From: Candidatus Saccharimonadota bacterium
GTDB taxonomy: Bacteria > Patescibacteriota > Saccharimonadia > Saccharimonadales > Saccharimonadaceae
Direction of reading: 5' to 3'
Assembly (NCBI GenBank): GCA_017561575.1
Contig: JAFZBS010000010.1
Location: 84,453-148,452, forward strand
DNA: 64,000 nt
Shown in pieces: positions 26,843 to 36,712 of this stretch. Below the pieces are notes generated by a model. That model ran no database searches. It had not been told where the DNA came from and saw nothing but the letters and a program-made list of their open reading frames with translations. Position 1 is the stretch's first letter; the number at the start of each line of letters is the position of its first letter. The position numbers and the translations under genes were made by a program.

Positions 26843-27042
26843 TTTTTTTGTGAAACAAAAAATGGCGGAGGGTGGGAGATTCGATTCGAGCGAAGCGAGA
26901 ACGATATCTCGTTTTTTGTGTGCCCCCCTCCGGGGCATGGCGGAGGGTGGGAGATTCGCATCAAGCGCTTTTAGCGCGAGATCCGACATCTCGCTTTTTG
27001 TTTTTTTGTGCAACAAAAAATGGCGGAGGGTGGGAGATTCGA
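26843..27042 (-). repeat. Array of tRNA-Ser 3'-end copies
   Basis: The 3' end of tRNA-Ser(GCT) (T-arm half, acceptor strand, CCA) occurs three times: in the tRNA itself (27021-27042) and as partial copies at 26938-26958 and 26863-26884. The first and last copies also share the flanking U-rich/ACAAAAAA stretch, together about 42 bp (26843-26884 and 27001-27042) with one mismatch. Small hairpins (GCGAGAT/ATCTCGC; CGAGATATCG) separate the copies. There is no other gene in 26797-27020. Confidence 0.85.
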
Positions 27043-27113
27043 ACTCCCGCTCCAGATCACTCCAGACTAACGATTTAGCAAACCGTCCCCTTCAGCCACT
27101 TGGGTAACCCTCC
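27021..27113 (-). tRNA. tRNA-Ser (anticodon GCT)
   Basis: Class II tRNA, acceptor GGAGGGT/ACCCTCC, anticodon loop TTGCTAA in ACGGT/ATCGT, long variable arm, T-arm GGGAG TTCGAAT CTCCC, discriminator G and encoded CCA. Confidence 0.94.
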
Positions 27114-27163
27114 GTTCATTCTATTCTATCACAAAAACACATTTTTTGTTAAATAATAATCTA

Positions 27164-27172
27164 TGTTATAAT
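27164..27172 (+). promoter_or_regulatory. Extended -10 promoter, leaderless start at 27179
   Basis: TGtTATAAT ends 6 nt before the ATG; no Shine-Dalgarno. Confidence 0.7.
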
Positions 27173-27178
27173 AAAGTT

Positions 27179-27646
27179 ATGGCAAAGACACTCAGTGCGG
27201 TTTCATGGGAAGCCGAAGAATACATAGTAAAAAAACATAATATTGGATGGTATATCGGCCTCGCAATTATCACAATTGCATTCAGCGTCCTAGCGGTATT
27301 TTTACAGGGATGGACATTTCTCGCGCTGATAATTGTCAGCGCCATTACAATCTTAATCTTCACCTCTCGTCCTCCCCGCAAAATCCACTACGAGCTCAGT
27401 AGCAAAGGTTTGACCGAAGAAAAAACCTTCCACTCCTACAGTGAATTTCGCGCCTTTGGTATTTTAAAAGAAGACAGCCATTATTCTGCAGTCCTAATTC
27501 CCAAAAAACGCTTTAGCCTCGGCGTCAAAGTCTACTTCCCTAAAGGCAGTGGTGAAGCTATCGTTGATCAACTCGGTCTTCACCTACCAATGGAAGAAAT
27601 CAAACTAGACTTTCTAGACAAAATTGTAAACTTCTTGCGCATTTAA
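27179..27646 (+). CDS. Two-helix membrane protein with PH-like C-terminus, unknown function
   Basis: Not firmly recognised. 155 residues: N-terminal cytoplasmic segment SAVSWEAEEYIVKKH, a hairpin of two transmembrane helices (about 25-45 and 48-65), then a ~90-residue beta-rich domain (KIHYELSSKGLTEEKTFHSYSEF) that could be a bacterial PH-like fold. The start is set by the leaderless promoter. The next gene follows after 48 bp with its own Shine-Dalgarno. Confidence 0.7.
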   Translation: MAKTLSAVSWEAEEYIVKKHNIGWYIGLAIITIAFSVLAVFLQGWTFLALIIVSAITILIFTSRPPRKIHYELSSKGLTEEKTFHSYSEFRAFGILKEDSHYSAVLIPKKRFSLGVKVYFPKGSGEAIVDQLGLHLPMEEIKLDFLDKIVNFLRI

Positions 27647-27694
27647 AAAAACTATGCTAAACTAAATATAAGTATAATAAGTAAAGGTGGGCAA

Positions 27695-28270
27695 ATGAAC
27701 CAAAATGATGCAGTCGATAACGACTTACAAAAAGCAATTGATGATATAACAAAAACTACTAATCAAGATCCGGTCTTCGCCGATCCAGTCGCGGCACCAT
27801 CTTCTGTACCAGAAGGTGATAATGGCGAGTTAGCCGAGTCCGTCGGACCATTCCCGGCGCCAAAGCCAATTCCGCGTCCACCGCGTCCACCACGTCCACC
27901 AATGCGCCCAGCTAGCTCGAGCTTTACTTTGCCAACCCCACCAGCACCAGCTGTACCTGATTTAACACCTATCGCTCCAGAGCCTCCAATGCCGGTCGCC
28001 GAAGAAACTACCGTAGTTGCCGAAACCGAATTTCAGGGTGGTCACAACATGAGAGAAGTCAAAGCCGCAGCTCTCCGCGACCTTGCTCCACTCGTTGGCA
28101 AAATGAATTTACCAGCTTCTCAAAAATTTAGCATTTACCGTGATATGTTCGAAAACCTTCACGATCACACAGTCATCGAGCCAGCCTACCAAGCCGCAAA
28201 AAACATTCAAGACGAAACAGAACGTGGCGAAGCCCTTCTTTACCTCATTGAGTCAATCGACAATATGTAG
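27695..28270 (+). CDS. Proline-rich cytoplasmic protein, unknown function
   Basis: Not recognised. 191 residues. A long disordered Pro/Ala-rich region (about 25-110, with PRPPRPPRPPMRP) connects a short acidic N-terminus to a helical C-terminal domain (about 115-191, MREVKAAALRDLAPLVGKMNLPASQKF). AAAGGTGGG precedes the ATG. No signal peptide. A strong shared terminator follows. Confidence 0.7.
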   Translation: MNQNDAVDNDLQKAIDDITKTTNQDPVFADPVAAPSSVPEGDNGELAESVGPFPAPKPIPRPPRPPRPPMRPASSSFTLPTPPAPAVPDLTPIAPEPPMPVAEETTVVAETEFQGGHNMREVKAAALRDLAPLVGKMNLPASQKFSIYRDMFENLHDHTVIEPAYQAAKNIQDETERGEALLYLIESIDNM

Positions 28271-28276
28271 TTCGTC

Positions 28277-28306
28277 AAAAAAACAACCCCACCGGGGTTG
28301 TTTTTT
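28277..28306. terminator. Bidirectional terminator between 27695 gene and groEL
   Basis: AACAACCCC pairs with GGGGTTGTT around a 3-base loop, with A7 before and T6 after the stem. Confidence 0.88.
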
Positions 28307-28324
28307 ATTGGCCCAGATAATGAG

Positions 28325-29938
28325 CTAGTAACCCATTCCCATATCGGGTGTCGCTGGTTTCTCTTCTGGTATCTCACAAATGAGTGCCCCCATCGTAATC
28401 GCAGTTGCCGCAATTGATACTGCATTCTTAACTGCCTCTTTTGTTACTTTTGCCGGATCAATCACGCCAGATTTCTTTAGATCAATCATGCCCTTCTCCG
28501 GAGCCATAACATCTATACCAAATCCTGGTTTCGCATTCTCTACTTCAGCCAAAAGTGCTTGAGCATTTAGTCCTGCATTCTCCATAATATGCACAAAAGG
28601 AGACTTCAAAGCATTCTTTACAATCCTAGCACCCGCCTCCTTATCGCTGAGCTTAGTCGAAAGGTTGACAAGCGTCACCCCACCACCAGTTACGATACCT
28701 TCAGAAAGCGCTGCCTTAGTAGCTGCCACTGCATCATCAACACGGAATTTCTTTTCGTCAATTTCCGTCTCCGTTGCACCACCGACTTTAATTACGGCAA
28801 CCTTACCGGAAAGTGCCGCAGCTCGCTTCTCGAATTCTTCTCTTTCATAATCCGTCTTCGCAAGCTTCGCTTGAGCATTTATTAGTTCAATCCTTGCACT
28901 CACGGCGCCTTTAGAACCAGCTCCCTTAATAATTGTCGTTGAATCTTTCTCAGCAATCACCTTTCCAGCCGAGCCCAACACTTCAAGACCAACTTCCTCA
29001 AGCTTTAAACCCTTGTCGGCCGACACCATAGTAGCGTCCGTCAAAATTGCGATATCTTCCATTATTTCCTTGCGTCTTTCACCAAATGACGGAGCCTTGA
29101 GCACCAAAGAGTTAAACACACCCTTTAGTTTATTTAACACGAGCAAAGACAAAGCCTCGCCTTCAACCTCTTCGGCAATAATCACTAAATCCTTTTGCCC
29201 AGCTTGTGCACATTTTTCAAGAAGCGGCAAAATATCATTAGCTGCCGAAATCTTTTTATCCGTTACTAATACCAAGGGTTTTTCAAATACTGCTTCCTGC
29301 CTATTAACATCAGTAACAAAGAAAGCCGACGCATAACCCTTATCATACGAAAAGCCTTCCACGATTTCCTGTTCCATCTCAAGACCCTGACCAGCCTCTA
29401 CCGTCACAACGCCATCTTTACCAATCTTTGAAATAACTTCAGCAATCAGCTTGCCAATTTCAGCATCACCAGCTGAAATTGTTGCAACCTCAGCCACTTT
29501 GTTTGAATCACCCTCGATCTTCTCCGCCGACTTCTCAATTCCTGCTATTATTTCGGCACCAGCTTTTTCGATCCCGCAACGAAGTTCCATTGGGTTTACA
29601 CCGGCCGCAATCAATTTATTAGCTTCTGCCAATATATTATATGTTAGTACCGTCACAGTAGTCGTGCCATCGCCAGCAACTTTGTTGAGCTTCTGTGCTG
29701 CGGTTTTAATTAACTTTGCCCCTACAGCTTCACCCAATCTATCATCCTTATTTGGTAGCTCCACGGCTTCCGCTACGGTTACTCCATCATGAGTAATCAC
29801 CGGTGCGCCATAATCCTTCTCGATTATGACATTTTTACCCTTCGGGCCGAACGTCACTTTCACCGCATCGTATAATTGTTTTGCACCAGACAGCACTTTC
29901 TCACGCGCCTCTGCTTCGTAATAAATCTTCTTCGCCAT
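28325..29938 (-). CDS. groL: Chaperonin GroEL
   Basis: 60-kDa chaperonin subunit, forms the double-ring folding chamber with GroES. 537 residues, with VTFGPKGKNVIIEKDYGAPVITHDGVTVA near the N-terminus, the ATP-binding GDGTTTVTVL, and the signature AALSEGIVTGGGVTLV near 400. The C-terminus is short and ends GMGY, a reduced version of the GGM tail. Downstream of groES by 3 bp in the CIRCE-controlled groES-groEL operon. Confidence 0.98.
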   Translation of the reverse strand: MAKKIYYEAEAREKVLSGAKQLYDAVKVTFGPKGKNVIIEKDYGAPVITHDGVTVAEAVELPNKDDRLGEAVGAKLIKTAAQKLNKVAGDGTTTVTVLTYNILAEANKLIAAGVNPMELRCGIEKAGAEIIAGIEKSAEKIEGDSNKVAEVATISAGDAEIGKLIAEVISKIGKDGVVTVEAGQGLEMEQEIVEGFSYDKGYASAFFVTDVNRQEAVFEKPLVLVTDKKISAANDILPLLEKCAQAGQKDLVIIAEEVEGEALSLLVLNKLKGVFNSLVLKAPSFGERRKEIMEDIAILTDATMVSADKGLKLEEVGLEVLGSAGKVIAEKDSTTIIKGAGSKGAVSARIELINAQAKLAKTDYEREEFEKRAAALSGKVAVIKVGGATETEIDEKKFRVDDAVAATKAALSEGIVTGGGVTLVNLSTKLSDKEAGARIVKNALKSPFVHIMENAGLNAQALLAEVENAKPGFGIDVMAPEKGMIDLKKSGVIDPAKVTKEAVKNAVSIAATAITMGALICEIPEEKPATPDMGMGY

Positions 29939-29941
29939 CTT

Positions 29942-30196
29942 TTATAATGTCGCTAGGACATCCTCCTCTTTTAAAATAATATAATCCTTATCATCTAGCT
30001 TAACCTCAGTCGTAGAATACTCCTTATAAACGATTTTCTCGCCCTTCTTTACCGATTTTACCTCTGGTCCTACCGATTCCACTACTGCATAAGCCGGTTT
30101 TTCCTTAGCTTCGCCAAGCAAAATCCCCGATGAAGTTTTTTCAAGTGGCTTTTCCACCACAGCCACAATTCTGTCTTTTAATGGTTTGAGTGCCAT
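29942..30196 (-). CDS. groS: Co-chaperonin GroES
   Basis: Lid of the GroEL chamber. 84 residues (typical ~95), starting MALKPLKDRIVAVVEKPLEKTSSGILL, with mobile loop and conserved VVESVGP and GEKIVYKEYSTTEVK. AAAGGAG precedes the ATG. First gene after the CIRCE operator at 30235-30261. Confidence 0.97.
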   Translation of the reverse strand: MALKPLKDRIVAVVEKPLEKTSSGILLGEAKEKPAYAVVESVGPEVKSVKKGEKIVYKEYSTTEVKLDDKDYIILKEEDVLATL

Positions 30197-30219
30197 AAAT
30201 TAACTCCTTTTCTAAACTT

Positions 30220-30261
30220 ATTATAGCACATTATTTAGCACTTACAACATTGGAGTGCTAA
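30220..30261. promoter_or_regulatory. CIRCE operator and promoter of groES-groEL
   Basis: TTAGCACTT (30235-30243), nine-base spacer, GAGTGCTAA (30253-30261). On the minus strand the -35 TTGTAA (30242-30247) lies within CIRCE and, after 16 bp, the extended -10 TGcTATAAT (30220-30228). The arm deviation from consensus is the same as at dnaJ, suggesting a lineage-specific HrcA preference. Confidence 0.93.
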
Positions 30262-30265
30262 TTTT

Positions 30266-30844
30266 TTAACAATTTATGATTGCTAAGCTCTTAAATCTTT
30301 CCAAATTAAAACTGTGCCCGCCTAGCCATTCATCCACTGCTTTCCTTACGCCAGGAAGCGCTTCATTATCATAATCGTGCACCACGATTAGACCACCCCG
30401 TACCATTTTGGATTCAACTAATCTCAAAGAATCACGAATTGAATCATAAAAATCACCGTCAAGAAACGCCAAAGCAATTTTCTCTGGTAAATCTTCATCC
30501 TTAAGCTCACTAAACCAAGCTTTCTTGATTACTGGCAATTTGAACCCAGCCCTCAAGAACCTCTCTTTAACTTCCCTCTTTGTCACTAGCAGTTCCCCCT
30601 TCTTAAAATCAACACCGATTACCGATTCGTCATAATCACTTTTATCCGGTAGCCCCTCAAATGAGTCATAAATCCATAACTTATGATTCACATTATTTTG
30701 GATTATTTCGGCAAGCGCAAGAGATGTATCTCCTCTGTAGCATCCAAGCTCAACAAAATCTCCCTCGCACGGGAGCATTTCGCGTGCGAGGGCAATTATT
30801 TTTTCTGTCTCTTCTCTTGATACCTGATCGTTTTTAAAACTCAT
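30266..30844 (-). CDS. TylF/MycF-like SAM-dependent methyltransferase
   Basis: 192 residues. The class I methyltransferase SAM loop is FVELGCYRGDTS (about 31-42); then IYDSFEGLPD, IALAFLDGDFYDSIRDSL and GGLIVVHDYDNEALPGVRKAVDEW are hallmark blocks of the TylF/MycF O-methyltransferase family, with Asp residues that usually bind a metal. Likely methylates a sugar or surface glycan; substrate unknown. The ATG lies 1 bp after the ackA stop, so it is in the ackA operon. Confidence 0.82.
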   Translation of the reverse strand: MSFKNDQVSREETEKIIALAREMLPCEGDFVELGCYRGDTSLALAEIIQNNVNHKLWIYDSFEGLPDKSDYDESVIGVDFKKGELLVTKREVKERFLRAGFKLPVIKKAWFSELKDEDLPEKIALAFLDGDFYDSIRDSLRLVESKMVRGGLIVVHDYDNEALPGVRKAVDEWLGGHSFNLERFKSLAIINC

Positions 30845-30845
30845 C

Positions 30846-32039
30846 TTAAGCGTCCAAAAGTTCGCTAGCTTTCTTAATCATATAAGCCGCTTCGTTTGTC
30901 GGAATAACGTAGACCGGCTTTGAACCTTCTTCAGCCACATTGGTATACCCCTTGGACTTATCCATTGCCGCATCATTTTTGAGTTTAAAACCCATAAATT
31001 CAAGTTTTCCAATAATTGAATTCCTTACCGGAATAGACCTCTCGCCAATCGTTGCAGTAAAGACTATTGCATCAATCCCGCCCATCTTTGCAGCAAATTC
31101 ACCAATCTTTCCAGCTACACCATCTATAAACATATTGTACGCGAGCGCGGCATCTTCATTACCTTCTTCTGCTCCAGCAATAATTTCGCGCATATCATTT
31201 GAACCAGCCAGTGCTTGCAAGCCAGACTGCTTATTCATCAGCTTAATCGCTTCTGCCGCACCTAACTTTTCGCCCAGCAAAGCCCCCACTGTTGGGTCAA
31301 TCGAACCGGTTCTCGTCGAAGACATCAACCCCTCAAGCGGCGTCTCGCCCATCGATGTATATGCCGGTTCGCCATCAACCAGCGCCGTCACTGAACAACC
31401 CGAGCCTAGATGACAAACTACCATCTTCTTTTCAAGGATACCGAGATCCTTGATTTTACCCATCATATAGCCATAAGACGCACCGTGCGCACCCCAGCGA
31501 CCAAGGTCAAACTCTTCAATTATCTCACGCGGCAACGCATATTCAGTATCGCGCCTCGAATCTTTTGTCAAAGCCTCGGAATCACTCATAATTAACACCG
31601 GCACTCCAGCAAATGTCTCTTGTGCATTCTTTATACCCCTCTCGGTGCCAGGAACATGTAAAGGATTTGTTACCTGTACCTTCTCAAGTTCTTTCATAGT
31701 CTGCGCATCTACGATATGGTTTTTTGAGAAATACTTCCCAGCCGCTACTACGCGCACCAAAATACCGTCTAAAGGATGTGCCTCGTTAATAAAGCCTTCC
31801 TTTTCAAAAATTGCCTTGGCCTCTTTAAATGCAACGTCGAGAGTGTCCCAAGTCTTATCAACCTTTTCTTCCGAACCATCTGCCCTTGTAATAGTACAGA
31901 TAAACTTCTTTTTGCCATTCTCTTCAATACCTTCAAAATAAAGCGAGCAAACTTCATCTTCGCCTTCATAAAGCGAAAACTTCTCGCTTGACGATCCAGA
32001 ATTAAGTACTAAAAATATTTTTGTGATATTTGTTGCCAT
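30846..32039 (-). CDS. ackA: Acetate kinase
   Basis: Interconverts acetyl phosphate + ADP and acetate + ATP, a substrate-level ATP source for a fermentative cell. 397 residues with LVLNSGSSSEKFSL at the N-terminus, HLGSGCSVTALVDG and TPLEGLMSSTRTGSIDP in the middle and an adenosine-binding C-terminal half. AAAGGAG precedes the ATG. No pta is visible in the window. Confidence 0.96.
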   Translation of the reverse strand: MATNITKIFLVLNSGSSSEKFSLYEGEDEVCSLYFEGIEENGKKKFICTITRADGSEEKVDKTWDTLDVAFKEAKAIFEKEGFINEAHPLDGILVRVVAAGKYFSKNHIVDAQTMKELEKVQVTNPLHVPGTERGIKNAQETFAGVPVLIMSDSEALTKDSRRDTEYALPREIIEEFDLGRWGAHGASYGYMMGKIKDLGILEKKMVVCHLGSGCSVTALVDGEPAYTSMGETPLEGLMSSTRTGSIDPTVGALLGEKLGAAEAIKLMNKQSGLQALAGSNDMREIIAGAEEGNEDAALAYNMFIDGVAGKIGEFAAKMGGIDAIVFTATIGERSIPVRNSIIGKLEFMGFKLKNDAAMDKSKGYTNVAEEGSKPVYVIPTNEAAYMIKKASELLDA

Positions 32040-32113
32040 AAAAATAACTCCTTTATACTATTATACCAGATTTCAAGAAATATGCCTATCCCCCCATTAT
32101 ATCACACTTATGC

Positions 32114-35047
32114 CTATTTGTCAAGATAAGCCCGCAAATACTCACCGGTGGGAGTTTTTGCACTCTTTGCCAAATCCTCTGGCGTGCCCTCGGCACACAC
32201 TTCGCCACCCTTAAGCCCACCCTCCGGGCCCATATCAATCACCCAGTCTGCCGATTTAATCACATGTAGATTATGTTCAATAATAATCATCGAATTTCCA
32301 CCATCCACTAGCTTATTCAAAATTCCAAGTAGCCTCTTGACATCATCAGTGTGGAGACCCGTCGTTGGCTCATCCAAAATATATAAAGTCTTGCCCGTAG
32401 ACCTTCTAGCAAGCTCTGTCGCAAGCTTAATCCTTTGCGCCTCACCACCACTAAACGTCGTCGCCGGTTGCCCCAATCTGATATAACCAAGTCCCACCTC
32501 TTGAATAGTTTTCAGCTTTCCCACAATCGCTGGGATATTTGCAAAAAACTCCACCGCCTCATCAATTGTCATCTCAAGCACCTGCGAAATATCCTTACCC
32601 TTGTATTTAACTTCAAGTGCTTCTGCATTATAACGCCTACCATGACAGGCCGGACAAGTCACGTAAACATCTGGCAAAAAATGCATTTCGATTTTGTTCA
32701 CGCCGTCACCCTGACAATGCTCACATCTCCCGCCTTTCACATTAAATGAAAATCTTCCTGCCTTATAACCCCGCAACTGTGCCTCCGGCTGCGCCGCATA
32801 AAGCTCTCGAATTGCGTTAAACACTCCAGTATAAGTTGCCGGGTTTGACCGTGGCGTCCTGCCAATCGGCGATTGATCAATTACAATCACTTTATTGATT
32901 TTGTCAATTCCTTCAATCCTTTCATGTGTCCCAGATACTGTTTGTGCACGATGTAGCCGCGCTAACAACTCATTCGCAAGAATTGTATTTACTAAAGTAG
33001 ATTTTCCAGAACCAGATACACCAGAGACCACCGTCATTACCCCAAGCGGAAAATGCACATCAATATTCTTTAAATTATTTTCCCTAGCACCAACCACTAC
33101 GAGCTCGTGCCCTTTACGAATTTTTCGCCTCTTTTTTGGTACCGGAATACTCTCCTTTCCTGACAAATATTTACCCGTAATCGAATTCGGATTTGCCGCC
33201 ACCTCAGCCGGTGTACCACAAGCTACTAGCTTACCGCCATTCACACCTGCTCCCGGACCAATATCGATAATATAATCCGATGCCCACATCGTGTCCTCAT
33301 CATGCTCCACCACTAGCACAGTATTATGTAAATCACGTAAATGTTTCAAAGTCGCAATCAGTTTATTATTATCTCTTTGATGTAAACCAATCGATGGCTC
33401 ATCAAGTACATAAAGCACGCCAGTTAAACCCGACCCTATCTGCGTTGCGAGCCTAATTCTCTGCGCCTCGCCGCCAGACAATGTGTTCGCCGCCCTCCCT
33501 AGCTCCAAATAACCCAGCCCCACATCTTGCATAAACTTTACTCGTTCCTTTATTTCCTTCAAAATCGGTTTAGCAATCATCTCCTCCGACTCTGAAAAAC
33601 CTAAATCTCGCGACAAAACGTCCAGCGTTGCATCCACATCCAAATTACACATGTCTACGATATTAAGATCGTGCACTGTCACCGCAAGCACTGCAGGTTT
33701 CAATCTTGCACCATGACAAGTCTGACACTCTCTCACCCGCATAAACCTCTCGATGTCGTGCTTCGTAAACTCCGAGACCTTCGGATCATTATAACGTCTC
33801 TCAAGCATTGGGATTACACCCTCGTAAGTCGTCTCGTAAACCGTCCCATCTGCAAATCTACCAGACCCACTAATTCTCATTTCATACTTTTCTTCCCCCG
33901 TACCATACAATATTAAATGCTGAATATCTTCGGAAAGCTCTCCAATCGGTGTATATATATTAAAACCATGCTTTGCCCCCACTCCAGCCAATCGTTTAAG
34001 CCACCACGAATCCTGTTGCACGCGATTAAACGGTCGAATTCCACCCTCAGCAATAGTAAGATTTTTATTAAAAACTAATCCTGGGTCTACCTCCATCTTC
34101 GAACCAAGCCCCGTACAATCCGGACAGGCACCCTCTGGCGCATTAAATGAAAACAACCTAGGAGTTAGCTCTGGAATTAGCTCATCTGGATGATCCGAGC
34201 AAGCATATCTTTGCGAATAAGTCAGAATTTCCGCATTGTCCGCCCCAATTCGATTTTCCCCCACCGCCGTAGAACTATCTGTCACTCGAAGTAGCTTCAC
34301 AATTCCCTGGCCAAGCTCCAAAGCCTGCTCAATCGAACCACTAATCCTAGAATAAAGATCCGGCGATAGCACAAACCTATCTACCACTATTTCTATATCA
34401 TGTCTTTCATTCTTGTTTAGCTCCGGAAATTCGTCTAACGCATAAATAATTCCATCTACCCTCACCCTCGAAAAACCCTTCGCAATGTATTGATCGGAAA
34501 TATGCAAAAACTCACCTTTTTTTGAGGAAACGATTGGTGCAAGACACATCAACTTTGAACCAAGCGGCAACTTCATCACTTCATTCACAATGTCCTCAAC
34601 TGAGCGTCTTGACACCTCCTTATGACAAATCGGACAATGTGGCACCCCAACTCTCGCAAAAAGCAGACGCAAATAATCATACACCTCTGTCACCGTCGCC
34701 ACCGTCGAACGCGGATTTCTCGACGTCGATTTTTGATCTATTGAAATTGCTGGCGAAAGACCCGTAATTGAATCCACCTCTGGCTTATCCATTACACCCA
34801 GAAACATTCTCGCATAAGACGACAGTGATTCCACATACCGTCTCTGCCCTTCGGCATAAATCGTATCAAAAGCCAAACTAGATTTTCCAGACCCAGAAAG
34901 CCCAGTTATAATCACCAACTTATCACGTGGTATATCAACATCAAGGTTATCGAGATTGTTTTGTCGAGCGCCCCTCACCCTAATATAATTATCATTGCCA
35001 AAAATCTCCCCCTTGCTAGTTTTTTCTAAGCTCTCATCCATAACCAT
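32114..35047 (-). CDS. uvrA: Excinuclease ABC subunit UvrA
   Basis: DNA-damage recognition ATPase of nucleotide excision repair. 977 residues. Two ABC modules: Walker [10 protein letters not shown] (49-57) and GVSGSGKST in the second half. ABC signatures [14 protein letters not shown] and [14 protein letters not shown]. Cys clusters [27 protein letters not shown] and CPACHGRRY mark the zinc modules. Transcribed alone from a promoter about 25 bp upstream (TATAAT, 35070-35075). Confidence 0.97.
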   Translation of the reverse strand: MVMDESLEKTSKGEIFGNDNYIRVRGARQNNLDNLDVDIPRDKLVIITGLSGSGKSSLAFDTIYAEGQRRYVESLSSYARMFLGVMDKPEVDSITGLSPAISIDQKSTSRNPRSTVATVTEVYDYLRLLFARVGVPHCPICHKEVSRRSVEDIVNEVMKLPLGSKLMCLAPIVSSKKGEFLHISDQYIAKGFSRVRVDGIIYALDEFPELNKNERHDIEIVVDRFVLSPDLYSRISGSIEQALELGQGIVKLLRVTDSSTAVGENRIGADNAEILTYSQRYACSDHPDELIPELTPRLFSFNAPEGACPDCTGLGSKMEVDPGLVFNKNLTIAEGGIRPFNRVQQDSWWLKRLAGVGAKHGFNIYTPIGELSEDIQHLILYGTGEEKYEMRISGSGRFADGTVYETTYEGVIPMLERRYNDPKVSEFTKHDIERFMRVRECQTCHGARLKPAVLAVTVHDLNIVDMCNLDVDATLDVLSRDLGFSESEEMIAKPILKEIKERVKFMQDVGLGYLELGRAANTLSGGEAQRIRLATQIGSGLTGVLYVLDEPSIGLHQRDNNKLIATLKHLRDLHNTVLVVEHDEDTMWASDYIIDIGPGAGVNGGKLVACGTPAEVAANPNSITGKYLSGKESIPVPKKRRKIRKGHELVVVGARENNLKNIDVHFPLGVMTVVSGVSGSGKSTLVNTILANELLARLHRAQTVSGTHERIEGIDKINKVIVIDQSPIGRTPRSNPATYTGVFNAIRELYAAQPEAQLRGYKAGRFSFNVKGGRCEHCQGDGVNKIEMHFLPDVYVTCPACHGRRYNAEALEVKYKGKDISQVLEMTIDEAVEFFANIPAIVGKLKTIQEVGLGYIRLGQPATTFSGGEAQRIKLATELARRSTGKTLYILDEPTTGLHTDDVKRLLGILNKLVDGGNSMIIIEHNLHVIKSADWVIDMGPEGGLKGGEVCAEGTPEDLAKSAKTPTGEYLRAYLDK

Positions 35048-35104
35048 AATCTCGTTTAACTAAACATATATTATATACCAAAAGTCAACTTTTGTCCACC
35101 CCTA

Positions 35105-36670
35105 TTATTTACTCTCATGATATTCTTTTTCGGTATTTACATTCCAAACATTTGATTTATCAACCACACCGCTAATAATATTTTTTACCGCCTCAAACGC
35201 TGTGCACATCGAATGATCTATATTATTATATCTATGCTGCCCATTCCGTCCCACGCAGTACAGATTTGGTATCTCGTCTAGATATGACCTTAGCTCATCA
35301 ATCGATTCGTACGTATCAAAATATGCCGGATAGGCCTTTTTCACTCTCTCCAAATGGCTATCAAGCACCGTCTCATCTGCACTAAGTACCCCTATTTGCC
35401 TCATTTCTTTTATTGCCATCTTCGTAAAATCTTCGTCCTTCATTTTCCACATTTTATCTCCTTCATTGCAAAAATACTCTAACCCCACCCATACAGTATT
35501 CTCAACGTCCTTCACAAGATATGGCGACCAGTTATTAAAAATCTGAAATCTCCCCATTCTTACATTCTTATCATGCACGTACACCCAATCATCAGGCACC
35601 AGACCATTAAATGTTTTTATACTAGTTTCATTTTTTAACGCCAGTTTTGGCACCAACACTCCAACAGTCATATAATCACGGTAGGGCAGACCTTTTGCAA
35701 TTTTAGCAATTTTTCTTGGCACATTATCCATCGCCCCCACCAAATCTTTAAGTGGCATCGAAGAAATTACAATGTCGCCACTTATAGATTTCTTTTTCCC
35801 GTTAAGTTCATATTTAACACTCGATATTTTATTGTTTTTATCTCGCCTTATTTCTACCACCTTTGCATTAAACAATATTTCTCCGCCCCTCCTTTTAATC
35901 TTTCTTGCTACTATCTCCCATAATTGCCCTGGACCGAGTTTCGGATATTTAAATTCCTCAATAAGGGAGGTCTCCACCTTTCGGTTCTTCTTGCGAAATG
36001 CTTTTCCAAAAACATCTTTTAGAATTGCCGCTATCGATAATCCCTTCACTCTTTGTGCTCCCCACTCTGGTGAAATATCCCGCGGATGTCTCCCCCACAA
36101 GTTTTCGGTATAGTTTTCAAAAAACATACTATAAAGTTTCCGCCCGAACCTATTAATGTAAAAATTTTCCAGTGAATTCTCTGGCTTTTTTATTAACGCA
36201 CTTTTTAAATAACTACAGCCAACCTGAATTGTTGTGATTAAACCCATATCTTTTATTGTTGTCCATTTCAAAGATATTGGATAATCAAAAAACTTTGAAT
36301 CAAAATAAATCCTTGATAATCTGTTCCTCTCCAGCATCACGCGGTCGGTTTTATCTGGGTCGGGGCCACCTTTTTTTACTTTTATTTTTCTCTTCAATTT
36401 TTTATCATCATATGCTGGCGCCCCTGCAGTTGGCAACATTTTTTCCCACCATGCGTTTACTTCTGGTATTTTAGAGAAAAACCTATGCCCACCCATATCC
36501 ATTCTATTACCTTTGTAATTAACTGTTTTTGCTATTCCGCCAACTGTATTTGATTCTTCAAGTATTACAACCTCATATTTATCAGATTGTGACAGCAATT
36601 CATATGCCGCCGTCAGACCGGCCGGACCAGCGCCCACAACAATCACTCTCCTTGATACTTTCCTCGCCAT
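35105..36670 (-). CDS. FAD-dependent oxidoreductase, UDP-galactopyranose mutase/amine-oxidase type
   Basis: 521 residues. N-terminal FAD site [15 protein letters not shown] (GxGxxG at 13-18), [29 protein letters not shown] (GG-motif of the NAD(P)-binding Rossmann-like/FAD family), and C-terminal [19 protein letters not shown]. This resembles UDP-galactopyranose mutase-related flavoproteins in glycan clusters. The true substrate is unknown. The start at 36670 (third ATG-proximal codon) follows TGaTATAAT by 10 nt; the first ATG (36679) touches the -10. Confidence 0.8.
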   Translation of the reverse strand: MARKVSRRVIVVGAGPAGLTAAYELLSQSDKYEVVILEESNTVGGIAKTVNYKGNRMDMGGHRFFSKIPEVNAWWEKMLPTAGAPAYDDKKLKRKIKVKKGGPDPDKTDRVMLERNRLSRIYFDSKFFDYPISLKWTTIKDMGLITTIQVGCSYLKSALIKKPENSLENFYINRFGRKLYSMFFENYTENLWGRHPRDISPEWGAQRVKGLSIAAILKDVFGKAFRKKNRKVETSLIEEFKYPKLGPGQLWEIVARKIKRRGGEILFNAKVVEIRRDKNNKISSVKYELNGKKKSISGDIVISSMPLKDLVGAMDNVPRKIAKIAKGLPYRDYMTVGVLVPKLALKNETSIKTFNGLVPDDWVYVHDKNVRMGRFQIFNNWSPYLVKDVENTVWVGLEYFCNEGDKMWKMKDEDFTKMAIKEMRQIGVLSADETVLDSHLERVKKAYPAYFDTYESIDELRSYLDEIPNLYCVGRNGQHRYNNIDHSMCTAFEAVKNIISGVVDKSNVWNVNTEKEYHESK

Positions 36671-36680
36671 TGTTCCCATT

Positions 36681-36703
36681 ATTATATCATAGAGTGTTAT
36701 AAT
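36681..36703. promoter_or_regulatory. Divergent extended -10 pair between 35105 and 36713 genes
   Basis: TGaTATAAT on the minus strand (36681-36689) and TGtTATAAT on the plus strand (36695-36703) are 5 bp apart and point in opposite directions. Both starts lie 9-10 nt downstream without Shine-Dalgarno, so only one polymerase could bind at a time. Confidence 0.65.
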
Positions 36704-36712
36704 AATAGAGAA

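Noticed and set aside
26789..27016. 75-codon minus-strand frame with repeated NLPPSA peptides
   Set aside because: Its repeats are the tRNA-Ser 3' end read as codons. Reported as a repeat array, not a gene, though the conservative differences between copies are curious.
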